Shown here: positions 8,849-18,113 of the stretch, piece after piece
Layout of the letters: each line of letters opens with the position of its first letter
Position numbering within the stretch: position 1 is the stretch's first letter
DNA from: Candidatus Eisenbacteria bacterium
Lineage (GTDB): Bacteria; Orphanbacterota; Orphanbacteria; Orphanbacterales; Orphanbacteraceae
NCBI GenBank assembly: GCA_016930695.1
Contig: JAFGGD010000044.1
Location: forward strand, 29,192-93,191
Direction: 5' to 3'
DNA length: 64,000 nucleotides
Program-made: the position numbers and the translations under genes
The notes under the pieces: model-generated
Told to the model about the DNA's origin: nothing
Databases searched by the model: none
The model's input: only the letters and a program-made list of their open reading frames with translations

Positions 8849-9442
8849 TTATTCCTCGGCGGTCGCCGTCACGCGGCACGGAACGTCCAATCGGTTCTCC
8901 GCGCCGTGGTAGAGGAAGGCGTCGCCGTCGCCGTAGGAAAAGGGGATGAAGCGGATCTCGGCGGGGAAGAGCGCCCCTTCGGGGGATGCGGCGATGAGGG
9001 CGGCGAGGGAGTCGGGGGTGAGGTCGTCGTCGGCGATCCCCACGAGACGGCTCGCGGCGGTGTGGAAGCGGAAGGTGAGGCGGAGTTCGTCGTGAACGAA
9101 ACAGGAGAGAACCAGTTCGTTCTTTGCGTCCGGCGCGCGCAGGAAGGGGCAATCGCCGCCGCCCCGCAAAGCCGCGCCCGGCCGGATCGTCTCGTTCAGT
9201 ATGCGGAACGCCTCGGCCCTCGCCTCTCGCGCGCAGATGGAGCAGGAGTCGACGGCGCTCTCGGAGAGAAGGTCGAAGGCGGCGCGGGAGAGTTCGTCGA
9301 AGGGGAAGTCGGCGCGTTCCTCGGTTTGTTCGACGGCCGCGCCGGCGCCGGGCGAGGGGGCGGCGCGGGGGGGCGCGTTTCTCATCGCCCCGGAGCAGGC
9401 GAGAACGACCATCACCACGGCGCAGATCGATTCGCGCATCAT
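8849..9442 (-). CDS. hypothetical lipoprotein (197 aa)
   Basis: Read on the minus strand from 9442, with AGGGA just upstream. A signal sequence ends in a lipobox VLAC (Cys16). The mature part has a Pro/Ala-rich linker and a domain with a possible redox or metal CSIC pair (about residue 67). It ends with RFIPFSYGDGDAFLYHG. No family is recognised. It lies seven bases after the DUF4105 gene on the same strand, so the two are probably co-transcribed and act together in the envelope. It converges with the hybrid kinase gene. Confidence 0.6.
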   Translation of the reverse strand: MMRESICAVVMVVLACSGAMRNAPPRAAPSPGAGAAVEQTEERADFPFDELSRAAFDLLSESAVDSCSICAREARAEAFRILNETIRPGAALRGGGDCPFLRAPDAKNELVLSCFVHDELRLTFRFHTAASRLVGIADDDLTPDSLAALIAASPEGALFPAEIRFIPFSYGDGDAFLYHGAENRLDVPCRVTATAEE

Positions 9443-9449
9443 TTCGTCC

Positions 9450-11396
9450 CTAAAAGAACTGTTTGAGAAGAACGCTCCACTCCACCCTCGTCTCGTCCCT
9501 CTCGCCGATCACCGTCACCTCGCCGGCGAGGCCGCTGTTCGCGCCGAGGACCAGGTTCTGGCCGAGCCCCGCCTCGAAGCGATTATCCTCGTCGCCGAGC
9601 CCGTAGACGATGTCCCGCCCGTAGAGATGCGCTTTCCACCGGCCGGTGAGGCTCCCGACGAATCCGATCGACGCGCCGGCGCCGGCGGACCAACTCCTCT
9701 CCAGCGCGCCCCCCACGTGGAGGTCCGTCTCGATCATTCCGTAGACGATCCCCGGAAACCCGCCGTCGTATGCGCGCCCGAAACCGGGATTCAGATCATA
9801 GACGACGTAGTCCCGGCCGTTCTCCATCGTCCGCCGAAAGAAGCCGGTTCTTATCTTCCAGGAGGTGTGCTTGAAGAACTCGTCCCGCGGAGCGATGGAG
9901 ACGATGTCGATCAGATCGAGGGCGTGGAGTCTCGCCTTCTCCCCGGCCGGATCGTAGCGGACCACCGCTTCGCCGAAGATAATCTGCGATCCCTTCTTAT
10001 AACCGTCTTCGTTGTCCAGGAGGTCGTGGTACGCGGGGCGGAGACGGACCTCCCAGAAAGTCCTCTCCTCCACCGCGCCGCCGCCGAGGGCGAGCCGGTT
10101 GGAGCGATGGCCGTCGTCGGGACGGGGCGGCGCCGGAATCGCGTAGCGCTCCTCGGCCTCCGCGTCGCCGAAGACGCTCCGGACCCTTAAGGTGTTCAGA
10201 AATCGCTTTTGATAGATCTCCTTCGGGATCTCCTTCCCCATGTAACGGTACTGGAGGATCTCGCCGGCGAGATCGAGGATGGTGATCTTCTCCTCATCGG
10301 GGATCGCCGAGTCCCGGACCTCCTCCGGGTTCCGGCCGCCGCCGGCGATCGCCCGCGCCTCCCTCCGGTCTTCCCGGGAAAGGAGCGACGCCAAGTATTT
10401 GATTTTCGTCGACTTGGAGGGACGATACGCCGCGGAGCGAAAGAGGCCGGCCCTCTCGATTTCCCGGATCGTGTCGATCGGGATCACCCACCAGCCGGTC
10501 CGGTCGGTCAGATCGAGGCCGGGGCGCGCGGCGTCCAGAAGAAAGAGAAGGTCATAGGAGCAGTTCTCGTTGAAGAAGTAGTAGTCGGAGTAGATGTCCT
10601 CCAGCTCGTAGATGTGCATCATGAGACGGCGGATCTCCGCGCCGCTCAGATCAAGAGGGTACTCCCAGATGTCGCGGTCGTTGACGTCGCCGTACTCCTG
10701 AAGTTTCGCGTAGTAGGGGAGGATGGAGAAGTACCCCTCGTACATTCCGAAAAGCCCCTTCACGATGTAGAAGGGGCCGAAGGTCTCGTTGGTGATCGCC
10801 GAGTAATTGACGGCGTAGGAGAGGAGGTCGCTCTTGTAGGAGGTCTCGACGGCGAGCAGCGTGTGCCCGTACATGGAGGCGGGGCTGTTCATGTGGGAGG
10901 TGGGGAAGACGAGAGTGACCGACTCCGGCCGGATCTCTTCCATCAATCTCTCGAAGGGTTCGCACCCCGGGACCGGAAGACGGGACTCGTCGATGGAGAG
11001 CCTTTCCTTCAGCCAGTGGTAGCGGGCGACGAAGCGGCAGAGGGGATGTTTCCCCTCCTCCGGCGGGGGGAGGAAGAAGGCGCGCAGGGTGGCCTCCAAC
11101 TCCGCCCGGGGATCGTGCTTTCCGTCCGGGGCGAGGAAGAAGTCCGGATCGTCCACCAGGCTTCGGAGCCCGAAAAGCCCCCTCTTATAATGGAGGAGGG
11201 TGTGCCAGTAGGGGGCGTCGTGCAGTTCCGCGCGGCGCGCATTTTCCAATAACTCCGCAAGATAGGGATTGTCCGGCGACGCCTCGGGAGGGGGTTCCGC
11301 CGCGGCGGGGAGCGCCGAGAGGAGAAAGAGGAGAAAGAGGAGAGGGAGCGCACGGATGAGAAGAACCAACCGCCCGCTCCCTCTTTCGTGTTTCAA
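9450..11396 (-). CDS. DUF4105 domain envelope protein
   Basis: 648 residues with a signal peptide (hydrophobic 10-33). The central part has the DUF4105 signature: TLVFPTSHMNSPASMYGHT (about 162-180), LLSYAVNYSAIT, GPFYIVKGLFGMYEGYFS, then DYYFFNENCSYDLLFLLD. The conserved His, Asn-Cys and Tyr residues are all present. The C-terminal 250 residues are beta-strand-rich with alternating aromatic residues and end in SVLLKQFF, suggesting an outer-membrane barrel-like part. The family has no firm biochemical role; it is linked to lipid or peptidoglycan handling in the periplasm. Operonic with the downstream lipoprotein. Confidence 0.85.
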   Translation of the reverse strand: MKHERGSGRLVLLIRALPLLFLLFLLSALPAAAEPPPEASPDNPYLAELLENARRAELHDAPYWHTLLHYKRGLFGLRSLVDDPDFFLAPDGKHDPRAELEATLRAFFLPPPEEGKHPLCRFVARYHWLKERLSIDESRLPVPGCEPFERLMEEIRPESVTLVFPTSHMNSPASMYGHTLLAVETSYKSDLLSYAVNYSAITNETFGPFYIVKGLFGMYEGYFSILPYYAKLQEYGDVNDRDIWEYPLDLSGAEIRRLMMHIYELEDIYSDYYFFNENCSYDLLFLLDAARPGLDLTDRTGWWVIPIDTIREIERAGLFRSAAYRPSKSTKIKYLASLLSREDRREARAIAGGGRNPEEVRDSAIPDEEKITILDLAGEILQYRYMGKEIPKEIYQKRFLNTLRVRSVFGDAEAEERYAIPAPPRPDDGHRSNRLALGGGAVEERTFWEVRLRPAYHDLLDNEDGYKKGSQIIFGEAVVRYDPAGEKARLHALDLIDIVSIAPRDEFFKHTSWKIRTGFFRRTMENGRDYVVYDLNPGFGRAYDGGFPGIVYGMIETDLHVGGALERSWSAGAGASIGFVGSLTGRWKAHLYGRDIVYGLGDEDNRFEAGLGQNLVLGANSGLAGEVTVIGERDETRVEWSVLLKQFF

Positions 11397-11408
11397 TCGT
11401 CGCAGCCC

Positions 11409-11876
11409 TTAGCCCGCCGACAGCACCATCTCGATGTTGTTCAACACATCGATATGGGTGACGTCCTCGCTGGAATAGATGTTCGAGAAATTCGCCTGTA
11501 ACTTGGCGTACAGCGCCGGCCTCTCCTCGACGGGGACGTCCAGAAGAACCGCGAGAGTGGTCAGATACTCCCCGCTCCCTTTGGACATGTCCATGGCCAG
11601 GTTGTCCATGTTGTCGCCGACGAAGTGATTCAGCTTCTCCTGGGACACGAAGGTCGGAGCCTTCTCGCACTCCAGCGTCCCCGAGGTGATCCCGAAGGTC
11701 TGATTGCCGAAGGAGCCGTTGAAGGTGGCGGCGCAGATCTGCGAGAGAAGGCCGTCCTTCCCCTCGAAGATGATGGTCCCGATGCCGCAGCCGGTATTGG
11801 ACCGGGCCGCGTCGGCCGTCGCGGCGAAAGCCGCCACGCAACAGGCCGCGATTCCCAAGGCGATGATTCTCTTCAT
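11409..11876 (-). CDS. DUF3015 family periplasmic protein
   Basis: 155 residues with a signal peptide ending TADA. The mature start, NTGCGIGTIIFEGKDGLLSQ, and the GNQTFGITSGTLEC segment are the core of DUF3015, including two conserved Cys that probably form a disulphide. C-terminal helices (VGDNMDNLAMDMSKGSGEYL) also fit. Function of the family is unknown. The ribosome binding site GGGAGGGA lies just before the ATG. It lies 13 bases upstream of DUF4105 and has a structured leader on its 5' side. Confidence 0.85.
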   Translation of the reverse strand: MKRIIALGIAACCVAAFAATADAARSNTGCGIGTIIFEGKDGLLSQICAATFNGSFGNQTFGITSGTLECEKAPTFVSQEKLNHFVGDNMDNLAMDMSKGSGEYLTTLAVLLDVPVEERPALYAKLQANFSNIYSSEDVTHIDVLNNIEMVLSAG

Positions 11877-11923
11877 AAGTCCCTCCCGTCCGTTTCGCGG
11901 TTTCCGGAATGATGCCTACCCGC

Positions 11924-11990
11924 CCCGGCGTTCCCTCGCGGGATCGTTCCACCGGGCTACGGTTAAAGGGAGTAGCACCTTTCGGGGTGC
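11924..11990 (-). other. structured 5' leader of the DUF3015 gene
   Basis: Read on the minus strand, a GCACC/GGTGC hairpin with a CCGAAA loop (11990-11975) is followed by TACTCCCTTTAACC. Next is a two-part stem: CCCGG/CCGGG (11956-11952 with 11928-11924) enclosing TCCC-GCGA-GGGA. The start codon comes about 50 bases later. I cannot match it to a known riboswitch; the GEMM, TPP and cobalamin signatures are absent. Confidence 0.3.
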
Positions 11991-12042
11991 GTATCAAGAC
12001 GTTTGAGGCCGGCGGGAGGACGCGGGAGGAGAAGCCCTCGCC

Positions 12043-12783
12043 TCAGAAGGGGGCGCGAAAGAGGATGAGGCGCGCGCCGCCCGGGACCGGCTGAAGGGAG
12101 ATGGGCGCGACGACCGGCGTGAGGGCGGCCGTCTCTCCTCCGCCGTCTCCGCCGAGGACGAATTGCTGGATCAGGAAGAGGCCGGCGAAACAGCCCGCGG
12201 CGATCGTATAGATCTTGGCGTTGTCGTCGTGATCGATCGTTTCGTCGTATTGGGCGTCCGCCTCGTCGAGTTTCCCGTCGTGGTGAAGCGCCTTGTACTC
12301 GTCGTAGGCGTCATTCCCCTTCCCGTGTTCGACATAGGCGAGGCCGCCGAGGACGCCGGCCCCGGCGAGGCAGCCCCACTTCAGCGCCGATCGGAGTGAC
12401 GATCCGCCCTCTTCCCCCGTTTCGGGGATGACCGGCGGCGGGGCGGCGGAAGTCGCTTCTCCGGCTGCTTCGACGCCGGCCGCGGGCGCCGCGCCGGAGG
12501 GGTCCCGTAGAAACTCGAGGAAGCGGGAGGCGACCCATCCCTCAACGCCATCGTCGAGGATTACGCGGGACCAATCCCCGGCGGTTTCGACGACGCCCAC
12601 TTCGGTCCCCTGGGAGATGGAGCGGATCACCGGATCGTCCGTGCTCGGACCACCGCGCACGTTGAGACTCCGGACGGAGACGCGGGCTTTGCGCTGTCCA
12701 TCGCCGGAAGCGGCCGCGCCCGGCGCGGAAACCGCCCAAACCAACAGAAAGGCGAGCAGAAAGGCGAACGGCTTTCGGTTCAT
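12043..12783 (-). CDS. bacterial SH3 (SH3b) domain protein with two hydrophobic segments
   Basis: The frame opens at 12894, but the start is placed at 12783, where GGAGATGAGAACA precedes ATG and a signal peptide follows (MNRKPFAFLLAFLL). An SH3b domain spans residues about 33-92 (SLNVRGGPSTDDP, GDWSRVI, GWVASRFL), the kind that binds peptidoglycan or other wall polymers. An Ala/Pro-rich linker leads to two short hydrophobic segments around an acidic helical stretch with YDEYKALHH and DETIDHDD. It may be a wall sensor or assembly factor. It diverges from the serine-hydrolase gene at 12996. Confidence 0.7.
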   Translation of the reverse strand: MNRKPFAFLLAFLLVWAVSAPGAAASGDGQRKARVSVRSLNVRGGPSTDDPVIRSISQGTEVGVVETAGDWSRVILDDGVEGWVASRFLEFLRDPSGAAPAAGVEAAGEATSAAPPPVIPETGEEGGSSLRSALKWGCLAGAGVLGGLAYVEHGKGNDAYDEYKALHHDGKLDEADAQYDETIDHDDNAKIYTIAAGCFAGLFLIQQFVLGGDGGGETAALTPVVAPISLQPVPGGARLILFRAPF

Positions 12784-12995
12784 TGTTCTCATCTCCGGCG
12801 CGCGGCCCGAGCGGGCCGGTCGATCGGGCTCCATGTGAGGGTTCGGGGCGGGGACGCGGAAGAACCCGCCCCTCGACCGCCTTTCGTGAAACACCTTTCT
12901 ATCATACTATAGAGGGACCGATCGAGGGTCATCGGACCGCCCGGCGCGATATAATCCTCGGCCGGACGATCGCGCCGTGCCGCCGGAGGAGACCG

Positions 12996-14261
12996 ATGAA
13001 CCGACCGAAAACGTTTTCTCTCCACGCCCTCTTTTTCTCGGTCGCCCTCCTTTTCTTGTCCGCGGGCTGTGGAGGGGACGATCCGGTATCGCCGAGCGGG
13101 GGAGGGTTCTCGGCCGACGAAGCGGTCGCCGCGCTCGATTCCGTGGCGGACGCGGTGATCGCGATCAGCGGCGTGGAGAACGCCGTCTTCCTGGTCGACG
13201 CGCCGGGCGAGGATTTCTCATGGACCGCCGCGCGCGGCCTCGCCGACCCGGCCGCCGGCGATTCGATGACCGCGGACCTCCCTTTCCGAATCGCGAGCGT
13301 GAGCAAGATCTTCACGGCGGCGCTCGTCCTCGACCTCGTTGAAGAGGGATTGCTCGGTTTGGACGACAGCCTCGGGGCGCTCCTCGACTCCGCGTTGTTT
13401 CCGGAGGGGTACGCAGCGGCGGACCTTCATTCGCGAAGCGGTGTGCGATCGGGCGGCGCGATCACGGTGCGCCGCTTGCTGAATCACACGAGCGGGATGC
13501 GGGACTACATCTTCGATGGCATTTCCGGCACGGGCGGCGCGCCGGGGAGCCTGATCTACGGGTACGCCCAAGATATCCTCACCACCGGCGGTGCCGGCGT
13601 CGCTTCGACCCGTTGGACCCCCGAAGAGTTGTTCGCGTTTTATCTCACATCGGGGTTGTCGGGGGCGGCGCTCTTCCCTCCCGGAGAGGGGTTCCACTAC
13701 AGCAACACCAATTACATGATCCTCGGCCACGTGGTGGAGGCGGTGACCGGCAACACCTTCGACGCGGAGCTGCGGAGTCGGATCATCGAACCGCTCGGCC
13801 TCGCGGACACCTATTTGGAGTATCGCGAGACCGCCGTCGGCGAGAGCCCGGCGCATCACTTCTTCGATCTCCGTCGGCTCGGCGGCCCGAACATCGACGT
13901 GATCGGCATGGGAATCGACACCTCCCTCGAGTGGGGGTGCGGCGGCATGGTCTCCACCGCCGGAGACCTCGCCCGTTTTCTCCGTGAGCTGGTCGAGGGT
14001 CGGCTCTTCGATCACCCCTCGACCCTGCAGGCGATGTTCGGCTGGGTCGGCGCCGGCGGAGGGGACGAGTACGGCCTCGGCGTGCGGCGCGGCACGGCGG
14101 CGGGCGTGACCGTGATCGGCCACGGCGGATTCTGGGGGGCGCGCGCCGCGTACATTCCCGAGTGGGACGTGGTGGTGGTCTTCGCCGTGAACCAGGCTTT
14201 CGCGGATCTGGACGTTCCGCTCGAGGATATGGTCTCCGCGCTCCGCGACGCCGGCCTCTGA
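12996..14261 (+). CDS. serine beta-lactamase-like / DD-peptidase-like lipoprotein
   Basis: 421 residues from the ATG at 12996 with GGAGGAGA upstream; a -10-like TATAAT sits at 12950-12955 without a clear -35. The signal ends in a lipobox LSAGC (Cys25). The class C / EstB fold motifs are present: SxxK at S101-V-S-K104, YxN at Y235-S-N237, and HGG (376-378) in place of KTG. These fit the PF00144 family of DD-peptidases, esterases and class C enzymes. An insertion at 170-205 lies near the active site. True beta-lactamase activity is not implied; a cell-wall or esterase role is as likely. Confidence 0.85.
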   Translation: MNRPKTFSLHALFFSVALLFLSAGCGGDDPVSPSGGGFSADEAVAALDSVADAVIAISGVENAVFLVDAPGEDFSWTAARGLADPAAGDSMTADLPFRIASVSKIFTAALVLDLVEEGLLGLDDSLGALLDSALFPEGYAAADLHSRSGVRSGGAITVRRLLNHTSGMRDYIFDGISGTGGAPGSLIYGYAQDILTTGGAGVASTRWTPEELFAFYLTSGLSGAALFPPGEGFHYSNTNYMILGHVVEAVTGNTFDAELRSRIIEPLGLADTYLEYRETAVGESPAHHFFDLRRLGGPNIDVIGMGIDTSLEWGCGGMVSTAGDLARFLRELVEGRLFDHPSTLQAMFGWVGAGGGDEYGLGVRRGTAAGVTVIGHGGFWGARAAYIPEWDVVVVFAVNQAFADLDVPLEDMVSALRDAGL

Positions 14262-14698
14262 GCCGCGACGGCCCCGCCGCGCCTCTCTCTCGACCGGACG
14301 GGCCGCCGGAACCGTCCCGCCGCGCCTCGCGCCCACCCTTTGCGCAGATGACGTAATCTTGCGCACCGCCTCCCTGCAACCGCTTTCCGGAAACCGCGTG
14401 CCGGATCGGCCGGATCCGGAAAATCCGTGCGAACTCCGGCCGGACCCCGCGCCGCCGACTATCCTTGAAGTAAAAAAATTTCGTTTCCTTTGCGAAGATA
14501 GCCGTTCCCGCGCCGGCGATGGATCCGCCCGCCGCGTTCGCCCGGGGGACGCGTTTCGCCGGCTCCGAGGCACGGTCCTTGCGAACGCACTCGCCGGGAT
14601 CGGACCGGCGACTTCCGGCCCGCGATCCCTCGACGGGGTGGAGGGAGGGTCCCGCCGCCCCGGCGGCGATCGGCGAAGCGAACCGGAGAGGAGAAGAG
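14262..14698 (+). other. gene-free stretch
   Basis: No ORF here looks coding. It includes an AT-rich patch (14463-14500) in otherwise GC-rich DNA, a plausible promoter region for the beta-helix gene, but no convincing -35/-10 pair. GGAGAGGAGAAGAG directly before 14699 is the ribosome binding site of the next gene. Confidence 0.4.
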
Positions 14699-16327
14699 AT
14701 GAACGGGAACAGGAAGGATCGAAGGCGGAGGGGCGCGGCGAGGACCCGCGCGTTCGTGATCGGTGTATGCGCGCTCGGATTCGTGGGGGCGGCGTCCGGG
14801 CTTCGCGCGGCGACGGTCGTCTCGGGAGACGCCTCAGGCGTCTGGGACGTCGAAGGCAGCCCCTATCTGGTCGAGGGGGACGTGCTCGTTCCCGGAGAGA
14901 GCGCCCTCACCATCGACCCGGGTGTGGAGGTGCGGTTCCGCGGTCCCTATCGGTTCCTCGTCGAGGGACTGCTCACGGCGACGGGCGCCGAGGAGGATTC
15001 CATTCTCTTCACCTGGGACGCGCCCGACTCGGCCTATCTGTGGCGGGGTGTTCGACTGATCGGCGCCGACGACTCATCGGCGCTCGAGTATTGCCGCATT
15101 GAACACGTCCGTTCATCCACGGCGTATCCGGAGGTGCGCGGCGGCGCGGTGTACGTCGCCGAGTGCGCGCCCTCGATCCGGCATTGCCTCCTGCAGGAGA
15201 ACGAGTCGCACAACGGGAACTGGAACGGCGTCGGCGGAGGCGTGGCTTGCTTCAACGCGTCGCCGACGATCGAGCATTGTCTCATCCGGAACAACCGGGC
15301 GGATTCCGGAGGCGGCATCGCCGTGCAGGAGGAGAGCGCGCCGGTCATCCGAAACAACAGAATCGAGGGGAACAAGGCGCCGTACTGCGGCGGCGGCGTC
15401 TATGTCGGCGCCTTCGCGACGCCGGTCATCGAGAACAACCTGGTCCTGGAGAACGAGGCGGACGGCTGGGGAGGCGGGGGGATCGCGCTCTGGACGACCA
15501 ACTCGCTCCATCATCGAACGGTCGGCAACAACGTGATCGCCGGAAACTCCACCTCCACCGACGGCGGCGGTTTCTACGTGCGTTACGACGGATCCACCCT
15601 GGCGGGGAACACGGTGGTGAACAACTCGGCGGGCGAAACGGGCGGCGGGATCTACGTGCTGAACTTCGGCGGCGCCTCCGATTCCTGCCGTGTGGTGAAC
15701 GGCGTGATCCGGGGGAACACGGCGCCGGCGGGCTCCGCCGTCTATCTCTACGACCCCTCCACCGCCTTCGAGGCGCGCTACTCCGACGTGGAAGGGGGAT
15801 GGCCGGGGACGGGGAACATCGACGCGGATCCGGTTTTCGCGGACGAGTCGTTCCGTCTTTGCCCCAACTCCCCGTGCGTGGACGCCGGCGATCCCGACCC
15901 GGCCTGGAACGACGTCTGCTTTCCCCCGTCGCTCGGGACGGCGCGAAACGACATGGGCGCCTACGGCGATTCCCTCGCCTGCCGCTGGCCGGAGGAGACG
16001 AACACGGCGGTGACCGACGAATGGGACGCGGAGGGACTCGCTCCCCGGGCGGAGAGGGGACTCCGCAGCCTTCCGAACCCTTTCAACCCGCGAACCGAAA
16101 TCGTCTTTCACCTCGATCGACCCGAGGCGGTGGAACTTCATATCTATGACACCCGCGGACGGCTGACTCGGCGGCTCCTGGACCGGGAGATCCTCCCGGC
16201 GGGACCGCACGTGATCGCCTGGGACGGCAGGGACGACGGCGGCGAACCGCTCGGCTCGGGCGTCTACTTCGGACGGCTCGGCACCGGAGAAGCGTTCACC
16301 ACGATCAAGATGACTCTGGTCCGTTAA
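14699..16327 (+). CDS. secreted right-handed beta-helix protein with FlgD-like PNPFN tail
   Basis: 542 residues from the ATG at 14699; the frame opens at 14519 but only 14699 gives a ribosome binding site and a signal peptide (to about residue 38). The body has parallel beta-helix coils with repeating NN and GGG turns, as in IEHCLIRNNRADSGGGIAV and NNLVLENEADGWGGG. It resembles polysaccharide-degrading or polymer-binding beta-helix proteins, but no catalytic site can be assigned. A DAGDPDPAWND segment typical of such proteins precedes the tail. The last 85 residues (LPNPFNPRTEIVF, IYDTRGRL, WDGRDDGG, SGVYF) form the sorting-type domain. It stands alone. Confidence 0.88.
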   Translation: MNGNRKDRRRRGAARTRAFVIGVCALGFVGAASGLRAATVVSGDASGVWDVEGSPYLVEGDVLVPGESALTIDPGVEVRFRGPYRFLVEGLLTATGAEEDSILFTWDAPDSAYLWRGVRLIGADDSSALEYCRIEHVRSSTAYPEVRGGAVYVAECAPSIRHCLLQENESHNGNWNGVGGGVACFNASPTIEHCLIRNNRADSGGGIAVQEESAPVIRNNRIEGNKAPYCGGGVYVGAFATPVIENNLVLENEADGWGGGGIALWTTNSLHHRTVGNNVIAGNSTSTDGGGFYVRYDGSTLAGNTVVNNSAGETGGGIYVLNFGGASDSCRVVNGVIRGNTAPAGSAVYLYDPSTAFEARYSDVEGGWPGTGNIDADPVFADESFRLCPNSPCVDAGDPDPAWNDVCFPPSLGTARNDMGAYGDSLACRWPEETNTAVTDEWDAEGLAPRAERGLRSLPNPFNPRTEIVFHLDRPEAVELHIYDTRGRLTRRLLDREILPAGPHVIAWDGRDDGGEPLGSGVYFGRLGTGEAFTTIKMTLVR

Positions 16328-16566
16328 AGGGACCGTGAAAACACGGCGCCCGGTTCGAGGAGCGCCCGCCCGCCCCGCCCGCGGGGCCTCCGGGTGAAAG
16401 GGGCCGGGTGTTTTAAGGGAGCGCCGCCGGAACGGTCTTCCGGCGGCCTCCCCTTTCCATGCGTTTCCGCTCCTGTTGCGGGGCGCCTCTCGGAAGGGTA
16501 TGATGCGGCGGGACCGCCCGCGCCGGGCGTGGGGCTCGGCGGCGGCGCGGCGCCGTCGGGAGCACC
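16328..16566 (+). other. gene-free gap before the polysaccharide cluster
   Basis: Very GC-rich with several possible hairpins but no T-run terminator and no coding signal. GGGAG five bases before the ATG at 16567 is the only site I can name. Confidence 0.3.
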
Positions 16567-18051
16567 ATGCCTCTCCCCGCGTCCGAAGGCGTTTCGCGCG
16601 ATCTATCGCGCCCGCTCCTTCTCCTCGTCACTCTCGCTCTCTTTCTGGCGCTCGTCCTGCCGCGGCTGACGAGCCGGGGAATGTTTTTCGACGGGATCAC
16701 CTACGCGGCCATCGCCCGCAACTCGGCGGCCGGCGCCGGCTCTTTTTGGAATCCGCACTACACGGACACGATCTACTCTTCCTTTCACGAGCACCCGCCC
16801 CTCGCGTTCTGGATGCAGTCGATCGCTTTCCGGGTGTTCGGCGATTCTCCTTACGTCGAATCCTTTTATGGATTAGCCACTGGACTCGTCGTTCTTTTCT
16901 TGATGATGCGCCTCTGGGCGGCGCTCGGGGGAGGCGAGAGAGCGGGCGGTTGGTTCCCCGCGCTTCTCTTCGCCGTGTTTCCGCTCACGTCGTGGATCCT
17001 GGCGAGCAACATGCTCGAAAACACGATGACCGTCTTCACCACCGCCGCCGTGCTCGCCGTCTGTCGGGCCGCCTTCGCCGGGTCGCGGGCCGGAAGGATC
17101 GTCGGCGGCGCGGTCGCCGGGCTGCTGGTCGCGGCCGCCTTTCTATCCAAGGGGCCGGTCGGCGTCTTTCCGATCGTCGCGCCGTTCCTCTGCGTCTTGG
17201 CCCTTCCGCGGGCGCGTCCCTCCGCCGGCCTCGCCGTCTTCGCCGGACTTTTCCTCGCCCTTCTCGTCGTCGCGGGGGCGCTTTACGCGGCGCCGGAGGC
17301 GCGGGATTCCCTCGGCATTTATCTCGAGAAACAGGTGTTGGCGAGCGTGAAGGGGGAGAGGGGGAGCGGGAGCACCTTCACATTCAAGACGTTGAAGGCG
17401 CTGATCGCGGACGGGATGGTTCCTCTCGCGCTCGCGGCGATCGTCGCCTTCGCGCACCGGCGGAGTGCCCCGGTTCGCCGGGACCGGCGCGCCCTCTTCA
17501 TGCTCCTCGTCGGGCTCTCGGCCAGCCTCCCTTTCTTCATCGGTCCGCGGCAGTCCCGTTACTACCTCTATCCGAGTATTCCCTTCTACATGCTCGCCCT
17601 CGCCTTTCTTTTCGCCGGCGCCGCGGGGGCGCTCGAGGAGAGGCTGCGGCGGAGCGCCGCGGCGCGCGGCGTCGCGGCGACGCTGGCGGCGCTCCTTTTC
17701 GCCGGCGCCGTCGCGGGCGCGGTCGCGGAGAGGGGCGCGGTGCGAAAATACGGGGATTTTCACGAAGACTTCACGGTCCAAAAACCGGCGGTTCCGCCGG
17801 GAGAAGTCTACTCCGTGCTTCCGCCGGATCTGCGGCACGAGTGGCCCTTCGTCGCGAACATGGCTCGCTGTTTCCGCGCGAGCCTGACCGACGAGCCCGG
17901 ACACCGCTATTTGATCCGCCGCTTGGACGCGGCGGAGCCGGCGCCGGTCGGGTATCGCCGGATCCATCCGCCCGCGCCGCGCCGCTACGAGGTTTACGAG
18001 CGGGACGAGAGGACGCCGGCACCGGTCCGGGCGTCCCGTTCCCGCCGATGA
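16567..18051 (+). CDS. GT39/ArnT-like membrane glycosyltransferase
   Basis: 494 residues with about ten membrane helices. The GT-C hallmark is at the N-terminus: a first helix (15-34), then an external loop with FFDGITYAAIARN (Asp42) and HEHPPLAFW (74-82). This is the acidic residue plus HxPP pattern of enzymes that transfer sugars from polyprenyl-phosphate donors on the outer face of the inner membrane. Acceptor is unknown; it may be lipid A, a protein or a nascent polysaccharide. A KGPVGVFPI loop follows near residue 195. It opens the cluster but is separated from the flippase by an FKBP gene. A second GT39-like gene lies at 30210. Confidence 0.85.
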   Translation: MPLPASEGVSRDLSRPLLLLVTLALFLALVLPRLTSRGMFFDGITYAAIARNSAAGAGSFWNPHYTDTIYSSFHEHPPLAFWMQSIAFRVFGDSPYVESFYGLATGLVVLFLMMRLWAALGGGERAGGWFPALLFAVFPLTSWILASNMLENTMTVFTTAAVLAVCRAAFAGSRAGRIVGGAVAGLLVAAAFLSKGPVGVFPIVAPFLCVLALPRARPSAGLAVFAGLFLALLVVAGALYAAPEARDSLGIYLEKQVLASVKGERGSGSTFTFKTLKALIADGMVPLALAAIVAFAHRRSAPVRRDRRALFMLLVGLSASLPFFIGPRQSRYYLYPSIPFYMLALAFLFAGAAGALEERLRRSAAARGVAATLAALLFAGAVAGAVAERGAVRKYGDFHEDFTVQKPAVPPGEVYSVLPPDLRHEWPFVANMARCFRASLTDEPGHRYLIRRLDAAEPAPVGYRRIHPPAPRRYEVYERDERTPAPVRASRSRR

Positions 18052-18113
18052 TTCGCCGATTGCCGAAGGGGATTCATTCATCCACAAAACGACGGGAAAA
18101 GGAGACGACAAAC

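Noticed and set aside
11877..12042. c-di-GMP (GEMM) or other known riboswitch in the DUF3015 leader
   Set aside because: The conserved GEMM core and tetraloop-receptor features are absent; kept only as an unassigned structured leader.
16476..18113. Long open frame upstream of and in frame with the FKBP gene, overlapping the GT39 gene in another frame
   Set aside because: Its translation is Arg/Gly/Ala-rich with no fold signal, a typical shadow in GC-rich DNA. The FKBP has its own ribosome binding site, start and lipoprotein signal at 18114.
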